Below, piece by piece: positions 42,941 to 51,558 of a DNA stretch of 64,000 nt (the first letter of the stretch is position 1; each line of letters starts with the position of its first letter). Made by a program: the position numbers and the translations under genes. The notes under the pieces are model-generated. The model worked only from the letters and a program-made list of their open reading frames with translations. It was not told the DNA's origin and searched no databases. The stretch covers positions 62,001 through 126,000 of the forward strand of contig NZ_JABXKP010000075.1 of the NCBI RefSeq assembly GCF_017114985.1, in the 5' to 3' direction. The stretch is from Nostoc sp. JL33 (GTDB lineage Bacteria > Cyanobacteriota > Cyanobacteriia > Cyanobacteriales > Nostocaceae).

Positions 42941-43211
42941 AAGCTGTGGTTACAAACGCTCATGAATATATAAGTAAACTTAAAGCTGTGGTAACGACAG
43001 CTTAAGCATTAGTTATAAGTAGTCATAATATATAAGTAAACTTGAAGCTGTAGTTAATACAGCTTAAGCATTATTTATAAAGACTCATAATGTTATAAGT
43101 AAATTTGAAGCGGTAGTTCATACAGCTTAAGCTGTGGTTATAAATGTTGAAGCTGTAGTTAATACAGCTTCAGTTGTGGTTATGAATGTTGAAGCTGTAG
43201 TTAATACAGTC
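42941..43211. repeat. Array of five GAAGCTGTAGTTAATACAGCTT hairpins
   Basis: Hairpins of the form AAGCTGTRGTTAATACAGCTT occur at 42983-43003, 43044-43065, 43107-43127, 43149-43170 and 43191-43211, preceded by a half copy at 42941. Spacing is 61, 63, 42 and 42 bp; linkers are also repeated (CATAATATATAAGTAAACTT; GTGGTTATGAATGTTG). The array fills the space between atzE and the convergent GMC gene. No coding frame of note. Confidence 0.85.
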
Positions 43212-43243
43212 TTATGTTATCTCCAGGCGATCGCGCCAGCGAG

Positions 43244-44830
43244 TTAGTTTGCCATTGCTGAAGCTACTTGCGATGAAACGCCACCTGCGGCTTTAATTAA
43301 ATCGGCTCCTTTCTCGCCGATCATAATCGTCGGCGCATTCGTATTGCCCCCGATCAGAGTTGGCATGATCGATGCATCAACAACCCGCAACCCCGTAACA
43401 CCGCGTACCCGGAGTTCGGGCGAGACAACCGCCATTGGGTCAGTTCCCATTTTGCAGGTGCCAACAGGATGATACCCCGTAACGCAAAATTCCCGGATGT
43501 AAGCTTCGAGTGCTTCATCGCTAATCACCTCAGCACCGGGACTGATTTCCTCACCTCGAAACTGATCAAAGGCACTTGTATGAAACAATTTACGCATTAT
43601 TTTAATCCCAGCAACTAGCTTTTGGACATCGGATTGACTTTGTAGAAAGTTCATCCGAATAATCGGTGGGTCTTTGGGGTCAGGCGAGAGCAAACTGACA
43701 CTGCCAATGTTTTGGGGATGAGTCAAACTGACTGTAACAGTGAATCCCAAACCGGAGAGGGTTTGGCCAGGAGATATCCACAGAATGGGACCGAAGAAAA
43801 ACTGTAAATCTGGCGTGGCATCCAGATTACCTTCGGTATGCAAAAACAATCCGGCTTCAGCGTTACCATTACTGGTAATTGCCGGGTCTAACCCAGCAAT
43901 TACCTCGTGTGCCACAGGACTGGTAATTATCTGGTGTGCCACAGGAACCAGAGAGTGGTCTTGGAGGTTTTGACCGACACCAGGCAAATCAACGACGACA
44001 GGAATCCCCATTGCTTGCAGGTGTTCTGCATCGCCAATGCCGGAAAGCATCAGCAGCTTGGGCGAATCGAATGCACCAGCACTTAAAATCACTTCTTTGT
44101 TGACCCTGGCTTGGTGCAGCGTTCCCTCGTGCATATATTCCACGCCAATGGTGCGGGTTCCCTCAAACAATAACCTCCTCACCAACGCTCCTGTCATCGT
44201 TGTTAAATTGGGACGCTTGAGAATTGGCACCAGGAATGCAGCAGCAGCACTGTGACGTTTACCATCCTTGACCGTCAACTGATAAATTCCCGCACCTGAT
44301 TGCTGTATCCCATTGAAATCAGGATTGTGGTTATATCCGATTGCCACGGCTGCTTCTACAAATCGTTGGGATGCCACAGTAGGGGCTTGAATATCGGTCA
44401 CGCTCAACTCACCATCAACCCCGTGGTATGCGTCGGCACCGCGTTGCTGGTTCTCAGATTTCTTGAAATAGGGCAATACATCTTGGTAACTCCAACCAGG
44501 ATTTCCCAATGACTGCCAGTGGTCATAATCGTGATGATTGCCCCGGATATAAATCATGGAATTAATCGAACTGCTGCCACCCAAGACTTTGCCACGGGGA
44601 CAAAAGATTTTGCGGTTATTCAGGTACGGTTCTGGTTCAGAGAAATATCCCCAGTCCAGTTCTGAGCGAGGTAGGTTGGGGGATGACAACGGGATTTGAA
44701 TCTCTGGTTTAGTATCTGGGTTGCCAGCTTCGAGTAATAATACGGTTGTTTCACTATCTTGTGTCATCCGGTTGGCGACAACGCAACCTGCCGAACCCGC
44801 ACCAATCACAATATAGTCATATTGAGTCAT
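43244..44830 (-). CDS. GMC family oxidoreductase
   Basis: 528 residues. FAD binding: DYIVIGAGSAGCVVANRMTQ; GMC signatures: CPRGKVLGGSSSINSMIYIR and LSAGAFDSPKLLMLSGIG. The active-site region has GYHPVGTCKMG with the catalytic His and NTNAPTIMIGEKGADLIK at the end. It oxidises an alcohol such as choline, glucose or a long-chain alcohol; choline-dehydrogenase-like length, but no betaine aldehyde dehydrogenase is nearby. No signal peptide. ATG 44830, monocistronic. Confidence 0.9.
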   Translation of the reverse strand: MTQYDYIVIGAGSAGCVVANRMTQDSETTVLLLEAGNPDTKPEIQIPLSSPNLPRSELDWGYFSEPEPYLNNRKIFCPRGKVLGGSSSINSMIYIRGNHHDYDHWQSLGNPGWSYQDVLPYFKKSENQQRGADAYHGVDGELSVTDIQAPTVASQRFVEAAVAIGYNHNPDFNGIQQSGAGIYQLTVKDGKRHSAAAAFLVPILKRPNLTTMTGALVRRLLFEGTRTIGVEYMHEGTLHQARVNKEVILSAGAFDSPKLLMLSGIGDAEHLQAMGIPVVVDLPGVGQNLQDHSLVPVAHQIITSPVAHEVIAGLDPAITSNGNAEAGLFLHTEGNLDATPDLQFFFGPILWISPGQTLSGLGFTVTVSLTHPQNIGSVSLLSPDPKDPPIIRMNFLQSQSDVQKLVAGIKIMRKLFHTSAFDQFRGEEISPGAEVISDEALEAYIREFCVTGYHPVGTCKMGTDPMAVVSPELRVRGVTGLRVVDASIMPTLIGGNTNAPTIMIGEKGADLIKAAGGVSSQVASAMAN

Positions 44831-45090
44831 GACATCCTCGCTTGTAAATTCAACTGCTTTAAGAAATGGTAATGCTAGTAATGAACGGGAGAGTTAAAAT
44901 GTGCTAATTAATACTCGATATTGAGATACTACCCAAGGGTGAGGGACATTATACATCATAAATTTATGTTGCAAATAGTACGGTCTATCCCTAGCGTAAA
45001 GTGGACAATTTGACAATCTTTAATACTAAAACTACTTGGCGTATAGTCATAATCTGTCCGCACGCAACAAGAACGCAAGACACTTGATAT

Positions 45091-46338
45091 ATGGTTCGAG
45101 AACTCGAAAGAAAACGCCAGAGTGCAAAATTTCCCGAAACTGCACCGGCTGCTAATCCCGTATTTTTTAGAACCTATAGCCGCCGTACAAAGGCGGGACT
45201 AAGGGAAACATGGGATGAGGTATGCGATCGCACTCTACTGGGCTTAGTCGAGTTAGGAAAGCTAACTCAAGAAGAAGCTCTCATACTGGATAAGATGCAG
45301 CGCAACTTGAAAGCTATGCCCAGTGGGCGCTGGCTATGGGTTGGTGGTACAGACTGGATCACCAAGCCAAAGAATTTTTCCGGGGCTTATAATTGCACCT
45401 CTACCAATCTCCAAGACTGGAGTGCCTTCGGATTAATGATGGATTTGGCAATGATGGGCTGTGGGACTGGAGCCGTCCTAGAACCACATTTTATTAACCA
45501 GTTGCCCCCCATCCGTAATCGGCTAAATGTCACTGTACAAGGTGAAATTGGCAGCACTCCTGTGCAACAACGGCGTGAATATACTGAAACTCATATAGAA
45601 GGCAATAACGTCACTATTCACGTTGGAGATAGCCGTGAAGGTTGGGTTGAATCATATCAAACCCTATTAGAACTTTCCACTGATGAACAATTTGGCAAGG
45701 TAGAGACGCAAAATTTTGCGTCTGTACAAGTGTTAGTTGATATCAGCGATGTCCGCAAAGCCGGAGAAACTCTCAACGGCTTTGGAGGAGTTGCTAACCC
45801 TGTTAAATTGCCCGGACTTTATCAGCGTTGCGCCTCCATCCTGAATAAAGCTGTAGGACGACAATTAAATTCAGTTGAATGCTGTTTGTTAATCGATCAA
45901 GGTGCTGTCACAATTGTTGCAGGTAATATCCGAAGAAGTGCGGGGATGCGTCAGTTTGATTCTGGCGATCATCTAGCAGCCACCGCCAAAGATAATTTAT
46001 GGCAGCAAGATGAAAATGGCAACTGGCGAATTGATCCAGAGCGTGATGCACTCAGGATGGCAAATCATACGAGAGTTTTTCACCGCAAGCCAACCTTAGA
46101 AGAATGTCTGAATGCCGTCCGCAAACAGTATTATAGTGGCGAGGGAGCGATTCAATGGGCTGGTGAAGCCGTGGCGCGATCAAACATTGATTTGCTGCCA
46201 ACACAAGCTCTGAAAGTTAATTTTTTGCAAGCTTATGAACAAGGAACAGCAAAACAGTGGTTACAGGAACGCTATCCTCAGCTTGATGCTAATGAGCTAG
46301 AACATCGTTTGGCTCGCTATGGGCTAAATCCGTGTGGT
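45091..46338 (+). CDS. nrdJ: Adenosylcobalamin-dependent ribonucleotide reductase, exon 1
   Basis: Codons 1-416 of a class II, monomeric RTPR-type ribonucleotide reductase. It reduces ribonucleotides to deoxyribonucleotides using a cobalamin-generated thiyl radical. Visible: GRWLWVGGTDWITKP, the redox Cys in GAYNCTSTNLQDWS (C102), MMGCGTGAVLEPHF and NIRRSAGMRQFDSGDHLAA. The exon ends with the active-site motif NPCG (C415 is the expected thiyl-radical Cys). The next in-genome codons AAG TGA belong to the intron, so an unspliced message gives a 418-residue dead protein. Residues VETQNFASVQ (about 204-213) come from a palindromic repeat at 45701-45726. The start ATG at 45091 follows a weak ribosome site. 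Confidence 0.92.
45701..45726. repeat. Palindrome inside nrdJ exon 1
   Basis: AGACGCAAAATTTTGCGTCT (45704-45723) is perfect, with flanking TAG/GTA completing the GTAGAGACGC arm of the dispersed family. It is read in frame. Confidence 0.8.
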
Positions 46339-46626
46339 AAGTGATTTTGCCTCACGTTAAAAACCTCGCAAAAACGGGGAAAGCTGAGATGCTAATCCCG
46401 TGGTAATCAAAGGAACTAAAAAGCCTTTGACACCGTACAGCGTAGAGAGTGAAACTAGATTACATCCAAAACTGTTGTCTAGAATATAATCTCTCCAAGA
46501 GTGCGGGGGCGTATGTGAAAAACACTTTTATTATCTGAAGTCACATTTGCAAAATGTACGCGGAGCTACTGCAAATAATCAAGCAGTAGAACTAGGGGAT
46601 AAAAAGCCTCTAGGTTAACAAATCTG
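46339..46626 (+). ncRNA. Group I intron, 288 nt
   Basis: The preceding exon base is U (46338) and the last intron base is G (46626), as group I splicing requires. P1: exon CGUGUGGU (46331-46338) pairs with GCCUCACG (46349-46356), including U-G at the splice site. P10: GAUUUU (46343-46348) pairs with exon-2 GAAAUC. P2: CCUCG/CGGGG (46364/46375). P3: GAUGCUAAUC (46388-46397) with GAUUACAUC (46458-46466), one bulge. P5-like hairpin UCAAAGG/CCUUUGA. P7: GAGAG (46445-46449) with CUCUC (46491-46495), making the P3/P7 pseudoknot. P9-type hairpins CUACUGC/GCAGUAG and CUAGGGG/CCUCUAG. No endonuclease gene is inside. Excision joins NPCG to EIIGSNFHCNLSE without a frame change. Pairings are by eye. Confidence 0.93.
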
Positions 46627-47700
46627 GAAATCATCGGTAGTAATTTTCACTGCAATTTGTCAGAGGTTCACCTCAATCAAATTGACCCACATAACTACAA
46701 AGAACAAAAGGAGGCTTTCACTGCTGGGGCGCTATCTGTAGCAGCACTTTTAAATCACAAATTTCTGGAACCACGCTATCAATACAGCCGTGAATTAGAC
46801 CCGATTGTGGGGGTTTCTTTTACAGGTTTATTTGATTTCTTTGTCCATGCTTTTGGTGTTGATTGGCTGCGCTGGTGGGAAGCAGGAAGACCTGCAACTC
46901 CACAAGGATTAGCTTTCAAGCGCGAGGAAGAAAAATATCTAAGTTCCTGGAAAGATATTGTACATCGGGTAGTTTGGGATTATTGCGATCGCCACAATCT
47001 CAAACGTCCCAATCGTTGCACTACTGTCCAACCCAGTGGCACCAAGGCTTTATTAACTAATGCTAGTTCAGGATGGCATCCCCCGAAAGCGCAAAGATTT
47101 ATTCGCCGGATAACCTTCGGCAAAAATGACCCAGTAGCCTTAGCTTGTATTGACTATGGTTACAACGTCATTCCCTCTCAATCAGACAAAGATGAACAAG
47201 GCAATTTGCTCAATGATCCCTTTGATCAAAGGGTGAGTGAGTGGTTAGTAGAAATCCCTGTTTCTGTAACTTGGGCTGATTTACCAGGAGCTGATGAAAT
47301 TGATGTTTCTAAGTTTTCAGCCTTAGCCCAATTTGATTTTGTCCTCCAGGTTCAACGTTGGTATGTGACTCACAACACATCAGCTACTTTGGAACTTCGC
47401 TCTGATGAAATCGAACCTTTGGGACAGCGCATCTATGAAACTATCCAGAATGATCAAGGATATATTTCAGCCGCTCTTTTAGCCCGTTTTGACGATTTGC
47501 AATCATTCCCACGTTTGCCATTTGAACCAATAGATAAGCCAACCTACGATCGCTTGAATCAAGAGGTGAAAGCACGGCGCAAAACAGATGATTTCTGTGC
47601 AGTCTTAAGCCGCTACGATTTAGGCGAAATGACAGAGGCTGGCCCTAGTGGTTGTGACTCTGATAAGTGTATGTTTCCCGATCAGCAACCAAACTCATAA
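46627..47700 (+). CDS. nrdJ: Adenosylcobalamin-dependent ribonucleotide reductase, exon 2
   Basis: Codons 417-773. It begins EIIGSNFHCNLSEVHLNQID, the direct continuation of the NPCG motif; it carries C425, the second active-site Cys. Further family features: SRELDPIVGVSFTGLFDFFV, CTTVQPSGTKALLTNASSGW, WYVTHNTSATLELRSDEI. The C-terminal Cys pair in GPSGCDSDKCMFPD shuttles electrons from thioredoxin. A TTG at 46657 is not a start; the exon has no ribosome site of its own. A good terminator follows at 47753. Confidence 0.92.
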   Translation, partial: EIIGSNFHCNLSEVHLNQIDPHNYKEQKEAFTAGALSVAALLNHKFLEPRYQYSRELDPIVGVSFTGLFDFFVHAFGVDWLRWWEAGRPATPQGLAFKREEEKYLSSWKDIVHRVVWDYCDRHNLKRPNRCTTVQPSGTKALLTNASSGWHPPKAQRFIRRITFGKNDPVALACIDYGYNVIPSQSDKDEQGNLLNDPFDQRVSEWLVEIPVSVTWADLPGADEIDVSKFSALAQFDFVLQVQRWYVTHNTSATLELRSDEIEPLGQRIYETIQNDQGYISAALLARFDDLQSFPRLPFEPIDKPTYDRLNQEVKARRKTDDFCAVLSRYDLGEMTEAGPSGCDSDKCMFPDQQPNS

Positions 47701-47752
47701 GGTGAAATAACTATCAACTTAGAGTAGGCACTATTTATCTATTACAATAAAC

Positions 47753-47788
47753 AGCAGTGGTTTAATTTCAGATTAAACTACTGCTTTT
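47753..47788 (+). terminator. nrdJ terminator
   Basis: AGCAGTGGTTTAAT/ATTAAACTACTGCT form a 14-bp stem with one mismatch, followed by TTTTA. It is 52 bp after the nrdJ stop. Confidence 0.8.
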
Positions 47789-47867
47789 TAATTATTCCTT
47801 TTCCCCTCTTCATACCATTTCTTTATAAGGCTGCACTAAACCCTTTTAACTTCTTTCTTTCTTCTCT

Positions 47868-47983
47868 ACGAGACGCTACGCGAACGTGTCCTTCTCTACG
47901 AGACGCTACGCGAACGCGTCCTTCTCCCAAGGGGAGACGCTAACGCGTAGCTTGTCCTCCGCAGGAGTACGCGGTTCGTTTTT
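47868..47983. repeat. Tandem GAGACGCTACGCGAACG repeats
   Basis: CTTCTCTACGAGACGCTACG followed by CGAACGTGTC occurs twice with a 39-bp period (47869, 47891 half units) and runs into CCCAAGGGGAGACGCTAACG. This is the reverse-oriented form of the repeat found in the DUF928 gene. The rest of 47789-48114 is promoter region of the dehydrogenase gene. Confidence 0.7.
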
Positions 47984-48114
47984 CTTCATTCTTTCTTGTA
48001 CTTAAATATGGTTTAGCGCATATTCATACAGAATTAGTATCAGTAATTATTTTGGTGTAGAAAATCAGCACAAAATTTCTCTACACTATAATCTTTGGCA
48101 AAAGGAGTCCGCCA

Positions 48115-49128
48115 ATGAAAGCTTACGAAATTCAAAGCAACGGCGGGATTGATGCTTTGGCATTAGTCGATCGCCCTGAACCAAAACCAGCTGCGGGACA
48201 AGTTCTCGTTCAAGTCAAAGCAACATCCCTAAATTACCGTGATCTACTTGTCGCCGAAGGAGCTTACGGTGCTGGACAGAAATATCCGTTAATTCCCCTG
48301 TCTGACGGTGCGGGAGAAGTTGTGGCGCTGGGCGAAGGTGTGACACGAGTGAAAATAGGCGATCGCGTGGCTGCTACTTTCTTCCAAGACTGGATTTATG
48401 GCTCTTTAACCAAAGAGAAAATGAAATCCGATCTCGGAGGTGGTATCGATGGAATGCTGGCTGAATATGTCGTATTACACCAAGATGGTTTAGTGATATT
48501 ACCAGACTATTTATCCGATGTTGAAGGCGCGACTTTGCCCTGTGCGGCAGTCACAGCTTGGCATGGACTGGTAACAAAAGGAAATATTCGCGCAGGTGAT
48601 AGCATTTTGTTACTCGGTACTGGAGGAGTTTCAATTTTTGCTCTCCAGTTTGCCAAGATACATGGTGCTAGAGCGATTATTACTTCCAGCAGTGATCAGA
48701 AATTGGCGCGAGCCAAACAGCTTGGTGCTGAGGAGACAATCAACTACAAAACAACGCCAGATTGGGAAAAGCAAGTTTACCAATTAACCAATCGCACGGG
48801 TGTAGATCATGTAGTTGAGGTAGGCGGTGCAGGTACTCTGCCAAAATCGCTACAAGCAGTCCGCATTGGAGGACGTATTAGTTTGATTGGGATATTGTCA
48901 GGCAGAGGAAATGAAATTGACCCAATGCCAATACTTTTTAAGAGTTTAACAGTTCAGGGAATTTATGTTGGCAGTCGGGAAATATTTGAGGCGATGAATC
49001 GGACGATGCAACAGCATCAAATAAAACCGATTATTGATCGAGTTTTTCCCTTCACTGAAGTGCGGGAAGCTTATCATTACCTCAAAAGTGCGGCTCACTT
49101 CGGTAAAGTAGTAATTCATAATTCGTAA
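48115..49128 (+). CDS. MDR family alcohol dehydrogenase/quinone oxidoreductase
   Basis: 337 residues; ATG at 48115 after AAAAGGAG. The N-terminal domain has KATSLNYRDLLVAEGAYGAG; the Tyr in NYRD occupies the place of the catalytic zinc Cys, and no structural-zinc Cys cluster is seen, so it is of the zinc-free quinone-oxidoreductase/alkenal reductase kind. The nucleotide fold is DSILLLGTGGVSIFALQFAK, and later VVEVGGAGTLPKSLQAVRIG. It uses NAD(P)H to act on small alcohols, aldehydes or enones. Confidence 0.88.
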   Translation: MKAYEIQSNGGIDALALVDRPEPKPAAGQVLVQVKATSLNYRDLLVAEGAYGAGQKYPLIPLSDGAGEVVALGEGVTRVKIGDRVAATFFQDWIYGSLTKEKMKSDLGGGIDGMLAEYVVLHQDGLVILPDYLSDVEGATLPCAAVTAWHGLVTKGNIRAGDSILLLGTGGVSIFALQFAKIHGARAIITSSSDQKLARAKQLGAEETINYKTTPDWEKQVYQLTNRTGVDHVVEVGGAGTLPKSLQAVRIGGRISLIGILSGRGNEIDPMPILFKSLTVQGIYVGSREIFEAMNRTMQQHQIKPIIDRVFPFTEVREAYHYLKSAAHFGKVVIHNS

Positions 49129-49147
49129 TTCGTAATTCATAATTCGT
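49118..49147. repeat. AATTCGT heptamer run
   Basis: Short tandem copies of TAATTCGT/TAATTCAT at the end of the dehydrogenase gene and beyond; similar AATTACGAATTACGAATTA is at 7166-7184 and 9487-9505. Short tandemly repeated heptamers of this kind are typical of Nostocales. Confidence 0.65.
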
Positions 49148-49153
49148 ATTTAA

Positions 49154-49258
49154 CTCGTTCCCATGCTCTGCATGGGAATGCATTTATTGAGGCTCTGCCT
49201 CAAGTCTAAAAAGGCGGAGCCTCCAGAAACCCATTCCTTGGCAGAGCCAAGGAACGAG
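49154..49258. mobile_element. CTCGTTCC MITE/REP-like element
   Basis: Terminal arms CTCGTTCC/GGAACGAG enclose three further hairpins: CATGCTCTGCATG, GAGGCTCTGCCTC (paired with GGCGGAGCCTCC) and TTGGCAGAGCCAA. About 105 bp, non-coding. It lies between convergent dehydrogenase and GST genes. Confidence 0.65.
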
Positions 49259-49279
49259 AGGAACGGCGGGGAGTGTCAA

Positions 49280-49951
49280 TTAAACAGCAGCGAGAGCAGG
49301 CGCAGCGAATTTAGCATATCGCTCAATGTAGAATTCTTTAGAGTGAGCGATCGCCTTCACAGACTCACGCTCTTTCAAAGCACGTTTCCACTGGCGTAGA
49401 CGGGTAAATTCCTCTGGCACCCCAAAGCCGCGATAGTGCTTGAGTGCAGCCCAGCGCTCAAACCACGGAAAATAGGTGAAATCGACCACACTGATGGATT
49501 CGCCAAACCAGTAGGGGCCTTCTCCAGATAGCTTTGCTAGACCTTCGTTTTCAATGAATTCTAGGTGTTTGTATAGTTCCTGTTTAGCTTCTTCTTGTTT
49601 TTGGGGATCTGAACTCCGCAACAGGGTAGAAAAAGCAGGAACGAACCTGGTGTTAGCAAAATCGATCCAGATGCGAGCCTGTGCCCTAGCAATGGGGCTG
49701 CTGGGTAACAGTGGCGGATTGGGAAATACCTCATCAAGATACTCGTTAATTACTGCTGATTCCCAAACTCGGTTATCGCCATGAGTTAGTGCAGGCACTT
49801 TACCATAGGGGGAAACTTTGGTAAAACCTTCAGGCTTATTCTGCAAATCAATCTCAATCAAATCGAAGTCAATACCTTTCTCTTGCAGTACCAAGCGGGT
49901 ACGGTGAGCATAAGGGCAAACAACTGCACTGTATACTTTAATTTCAGCCAT
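49280..49951 (-). CDS. Glutathione S-transferase family protein (omega-like)
   Basis: The start is set at ATG 49951 (MAEIKVYSAVVCPYAHRTRL), 223 residues; a longer frame to 50020 has no support. CPYAHR carries a catalytic Cys rather than Ser/Tyr, as in omega/dehydroascorbate-reductase-like GSTs. The glutathione site continues PYGKVPALTHGDNRVWESAV with INEYLDEVFP. The helical C-terminal domain includes SVVDFTYFPWFERWAAL. It probably reduces or conjugates small electrophiles, or deglutathionylates. Confidence 0.88.
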   Translation of the reverse strand: MAEIKVYSAVVCPYAHRTRLVLQEKGIDFDLIEIDLQNKPEGFTKVSPYGKVPALTHGDNRVWESAVINEYLDEVFPNPPLLPSSPIARAQARIWIDFANTRFVPAFSTLLRSSDPQKQEEAKQELYKHLEFIENEGLAKLSGEGPYWFGESISVVDFTYFPWFERWAALKHYRGFGVPEEFTRLRQWKRALKERESVKAIAHSKEFYIERYAKFAAPALAAV

Positions 49952-50118
49952 GTTTAAGTTCCTTAGTAAATAGGACTTGTTAATCGGCATTGGGAATTGA
50001 ATTTTCATCCAAAATCCCAAATCTTAAATTGTTAGTGTCACAAAATCTCTTTGAAGCGAATGTAGTGTGAAAAATTATTAACACTAACCAAACTTCTAAA
50101 TTTGACTATTAGGTAAAG

Positions 50119-50236
50119 TTAGAGGTTGTTTGAAAAGTATTGGGCGAATAGAATTCGCTGTTTTTAACCCAGGATCGGTAGCTTTTGTCTGTGTAGCCGT
50201 GACTTCTAGTCGCCCGGCTTTTCAAACAACCTCTTA
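50119..50236. mobile_element. MITE with GAGGTTGTTTGAAAAG termini
   Basis: AGAGGTTGTTTGAAAAG at 50121-50137 is matched by the exact reverse complement at 50218-50234. The match extends inward imperfectly (TATTGGGCGA against GCCGGGCGAC). Such termini belong to an insertion-sequence family common in Nostoc, so this 118-bp copy is probably a transposase-less derivative. Confidence 0.75.
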
Positions 50237-50313
50237 GGGCATTGAGCATAAGAGGCAGAGGGGAAAAACTTACTGCAACTTCTCCTCTGTTTCCCCTGCG
50301 TCCCTACCTTCTC

Positions 50314-51441
50314 CTAAAGCCAAGGCACTTCTTCAGGTGCATAACGGAAGGCGCGGAAGACTGTATTTTGCTCCCCACGAGTTACCGGCGACTTCTCACC
50401 TGGAATATTCCGAGATGCAAAGTGGGGATTGATGTATTCCCAAACAATTTCCCCTGCAATTGTCACCTCGAATATCCGACCGTAAGCACCTTCTGTAATC
50501 AAGGTATTGCCATTCGCCAAACGTTGCGCTCCTGATATGTAGGAACTAAAGAAATTTTGGGGCGGGTTATCGGTGTATTCCCAAACAATCTCTTTTGTTT
50601 GGCGGTTCACCTCAATCACACGGGAGAAATTGAGAGCAATGTTACGGCGATGTGCGCCATTGTCGAAAATCAAGATATTACCGTTAGCTAATTCGTTCGG
50701 GAAGTGCTGCTGTGCTAGTACGTCATCGCCCAACGTCCAGATGATTTCTCCAGTTTTGCGATCGATAATGACAACTGTCGATATATTACGAAAGCTCACT
50801 ATAATGTTGCCATCAGCGAGTTCACCGACGGTATTCCCATGAGTCCATTCATGTCGATGATCCTGCGAAGTAATCGTAAATATATCTGGATCAAGATGTT
50901 CGTGGGCGTGCCAAGTCCAAACAATTTCACCTGCTGGAGTCACTTCATAAAGTACATCAGCATAGATATCACCATTTGCTTCTGTACCTGGTACGCCGCC
51001 TTTGATCCGGGGTATCAAAGACTGAGGTATCTTTTCAATCGCTAGTAGAATTATGTTGCCATTGGCTAGTCTGCGTCCATCGTGATGGTGATCTGGATGC
51101 TTATATTCCCAGATAATATTCCCTTTGGGATCTGCCTCTAAAACAACGCCACTTTTGAATGCAGCCCACAAAGCAAAACGTAGTGGTTCTTCTGGTTGAG
51201 TCTTACCGTTATAAAAAAGGTTGCCATTGGGCAAGAGATAACCATATAACCCTGGTGGATATGGCAGATTCCACTGGTGTACTACTTCTCCTTCCAAGTT
51301 CAGCAGGTAGACTTCACCTTTACCTGTCAGGGGCGTGAAAAGTGTGTATCCTTTGAATACTTTTTCGGGATTGTAAGCTCTTAAACCAGTACCCCGACGA
51401 CGAATAGTATTCTGATCAACCGATGTTGCTGTAAAAGTCAT
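50314..51441 (-). CDS. Arylsulfotransferase-like beta-propeller protein
   Basis: 375 residues without signal peptide. Repeated blade pattern: LEGEVVHQWNLPYPPGLYGY, PNGNLFYNGKTQ, DPKGNIIWEYKHPDHHHDGR, PAGEIVWTWHAHEHLDPDIF, LADGNIIVSFRNISTVVIID, LANGNTLITEGAYGRIFEVT. This fits the arylsulfotransferase (ASST) group. The paired HHHD, HAHEH and QDHRHEWTH segments provide the His residues expected at the centre. The classical enzymes are periplasmic; this one appears cytoplasmic, so its sulfuryl donor or even its activity is uncertain. Confidence 0.8.
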   Translation of the reverse strand: MTFTATSVDQNTIRRRGTGLRAYNPEKVFKGYTLFTPLTGKGEVYLLNLEGEVVHQWNLPYPPGLYGYLLPNGNLFYNGKTQPEEPLRFALWAAFKSGVVLEADPKGNIIWEYKHPDHHHDGRRLANGNIILLAIEKIPQSLIPRIKGGVPGTEANGDIYADVLYEVTPAGEIVWTWHAHEHLDPDIFTITSQDHRHEWTHGNTVGELADGNIIVSFRNISTVVIIDRKTGEIIWTLGDDVLAQQHFPNELANGNILIFDNGAHRRNIALNFSRVIEVNRQTKEIVWEYTDNPPQNFFSSYISGAQRLANGNTLITEGAYGRIFEVTIAGEIVWEYINPHFASRNIPGEKSPVTRGEQNTVFRAFRYAPEEVPWL

Positions 51442-51498
51442 ATTTTACCTCTTCTGGCAAAGGGAGAGTATAACGCCAACGTCCACACGTAGCTTGTG

Positions 51499-51529
51499 TT
51501 TCAGACGGGGATTTAAACCCCAACTGAAA
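51499..51529. repeat. GGGGATTTAAACCCC hairpin
   Basis: TTTCAGACGGGGATTTAAAC then CCCAACTGAAA; same type as the hairpin at 24821-24859. It lies between the aldo/keto reductase gene end and the sulfotransferase-like start. Confidence 0.6.
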
Positions 51530-51558
51530 ATGTCTTTAATGCGTGAATGCGTGAATTG

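Noticed and set aside
42941..43211. CRISPR array
   Set aside because: Linkers between hairpins are themselves repeated and spacing changes from 61-63 to 42 bp.
46339..46626. Frameshift, intein or group II intron as the cause of the nrdJ break
   Set aside because: The two parts are in the same frame with exactly 288 extra bases. The insert has stops in frame, so no intein. It has no GUGYG start and no recognisable group II domain V. The group I pairings fit.
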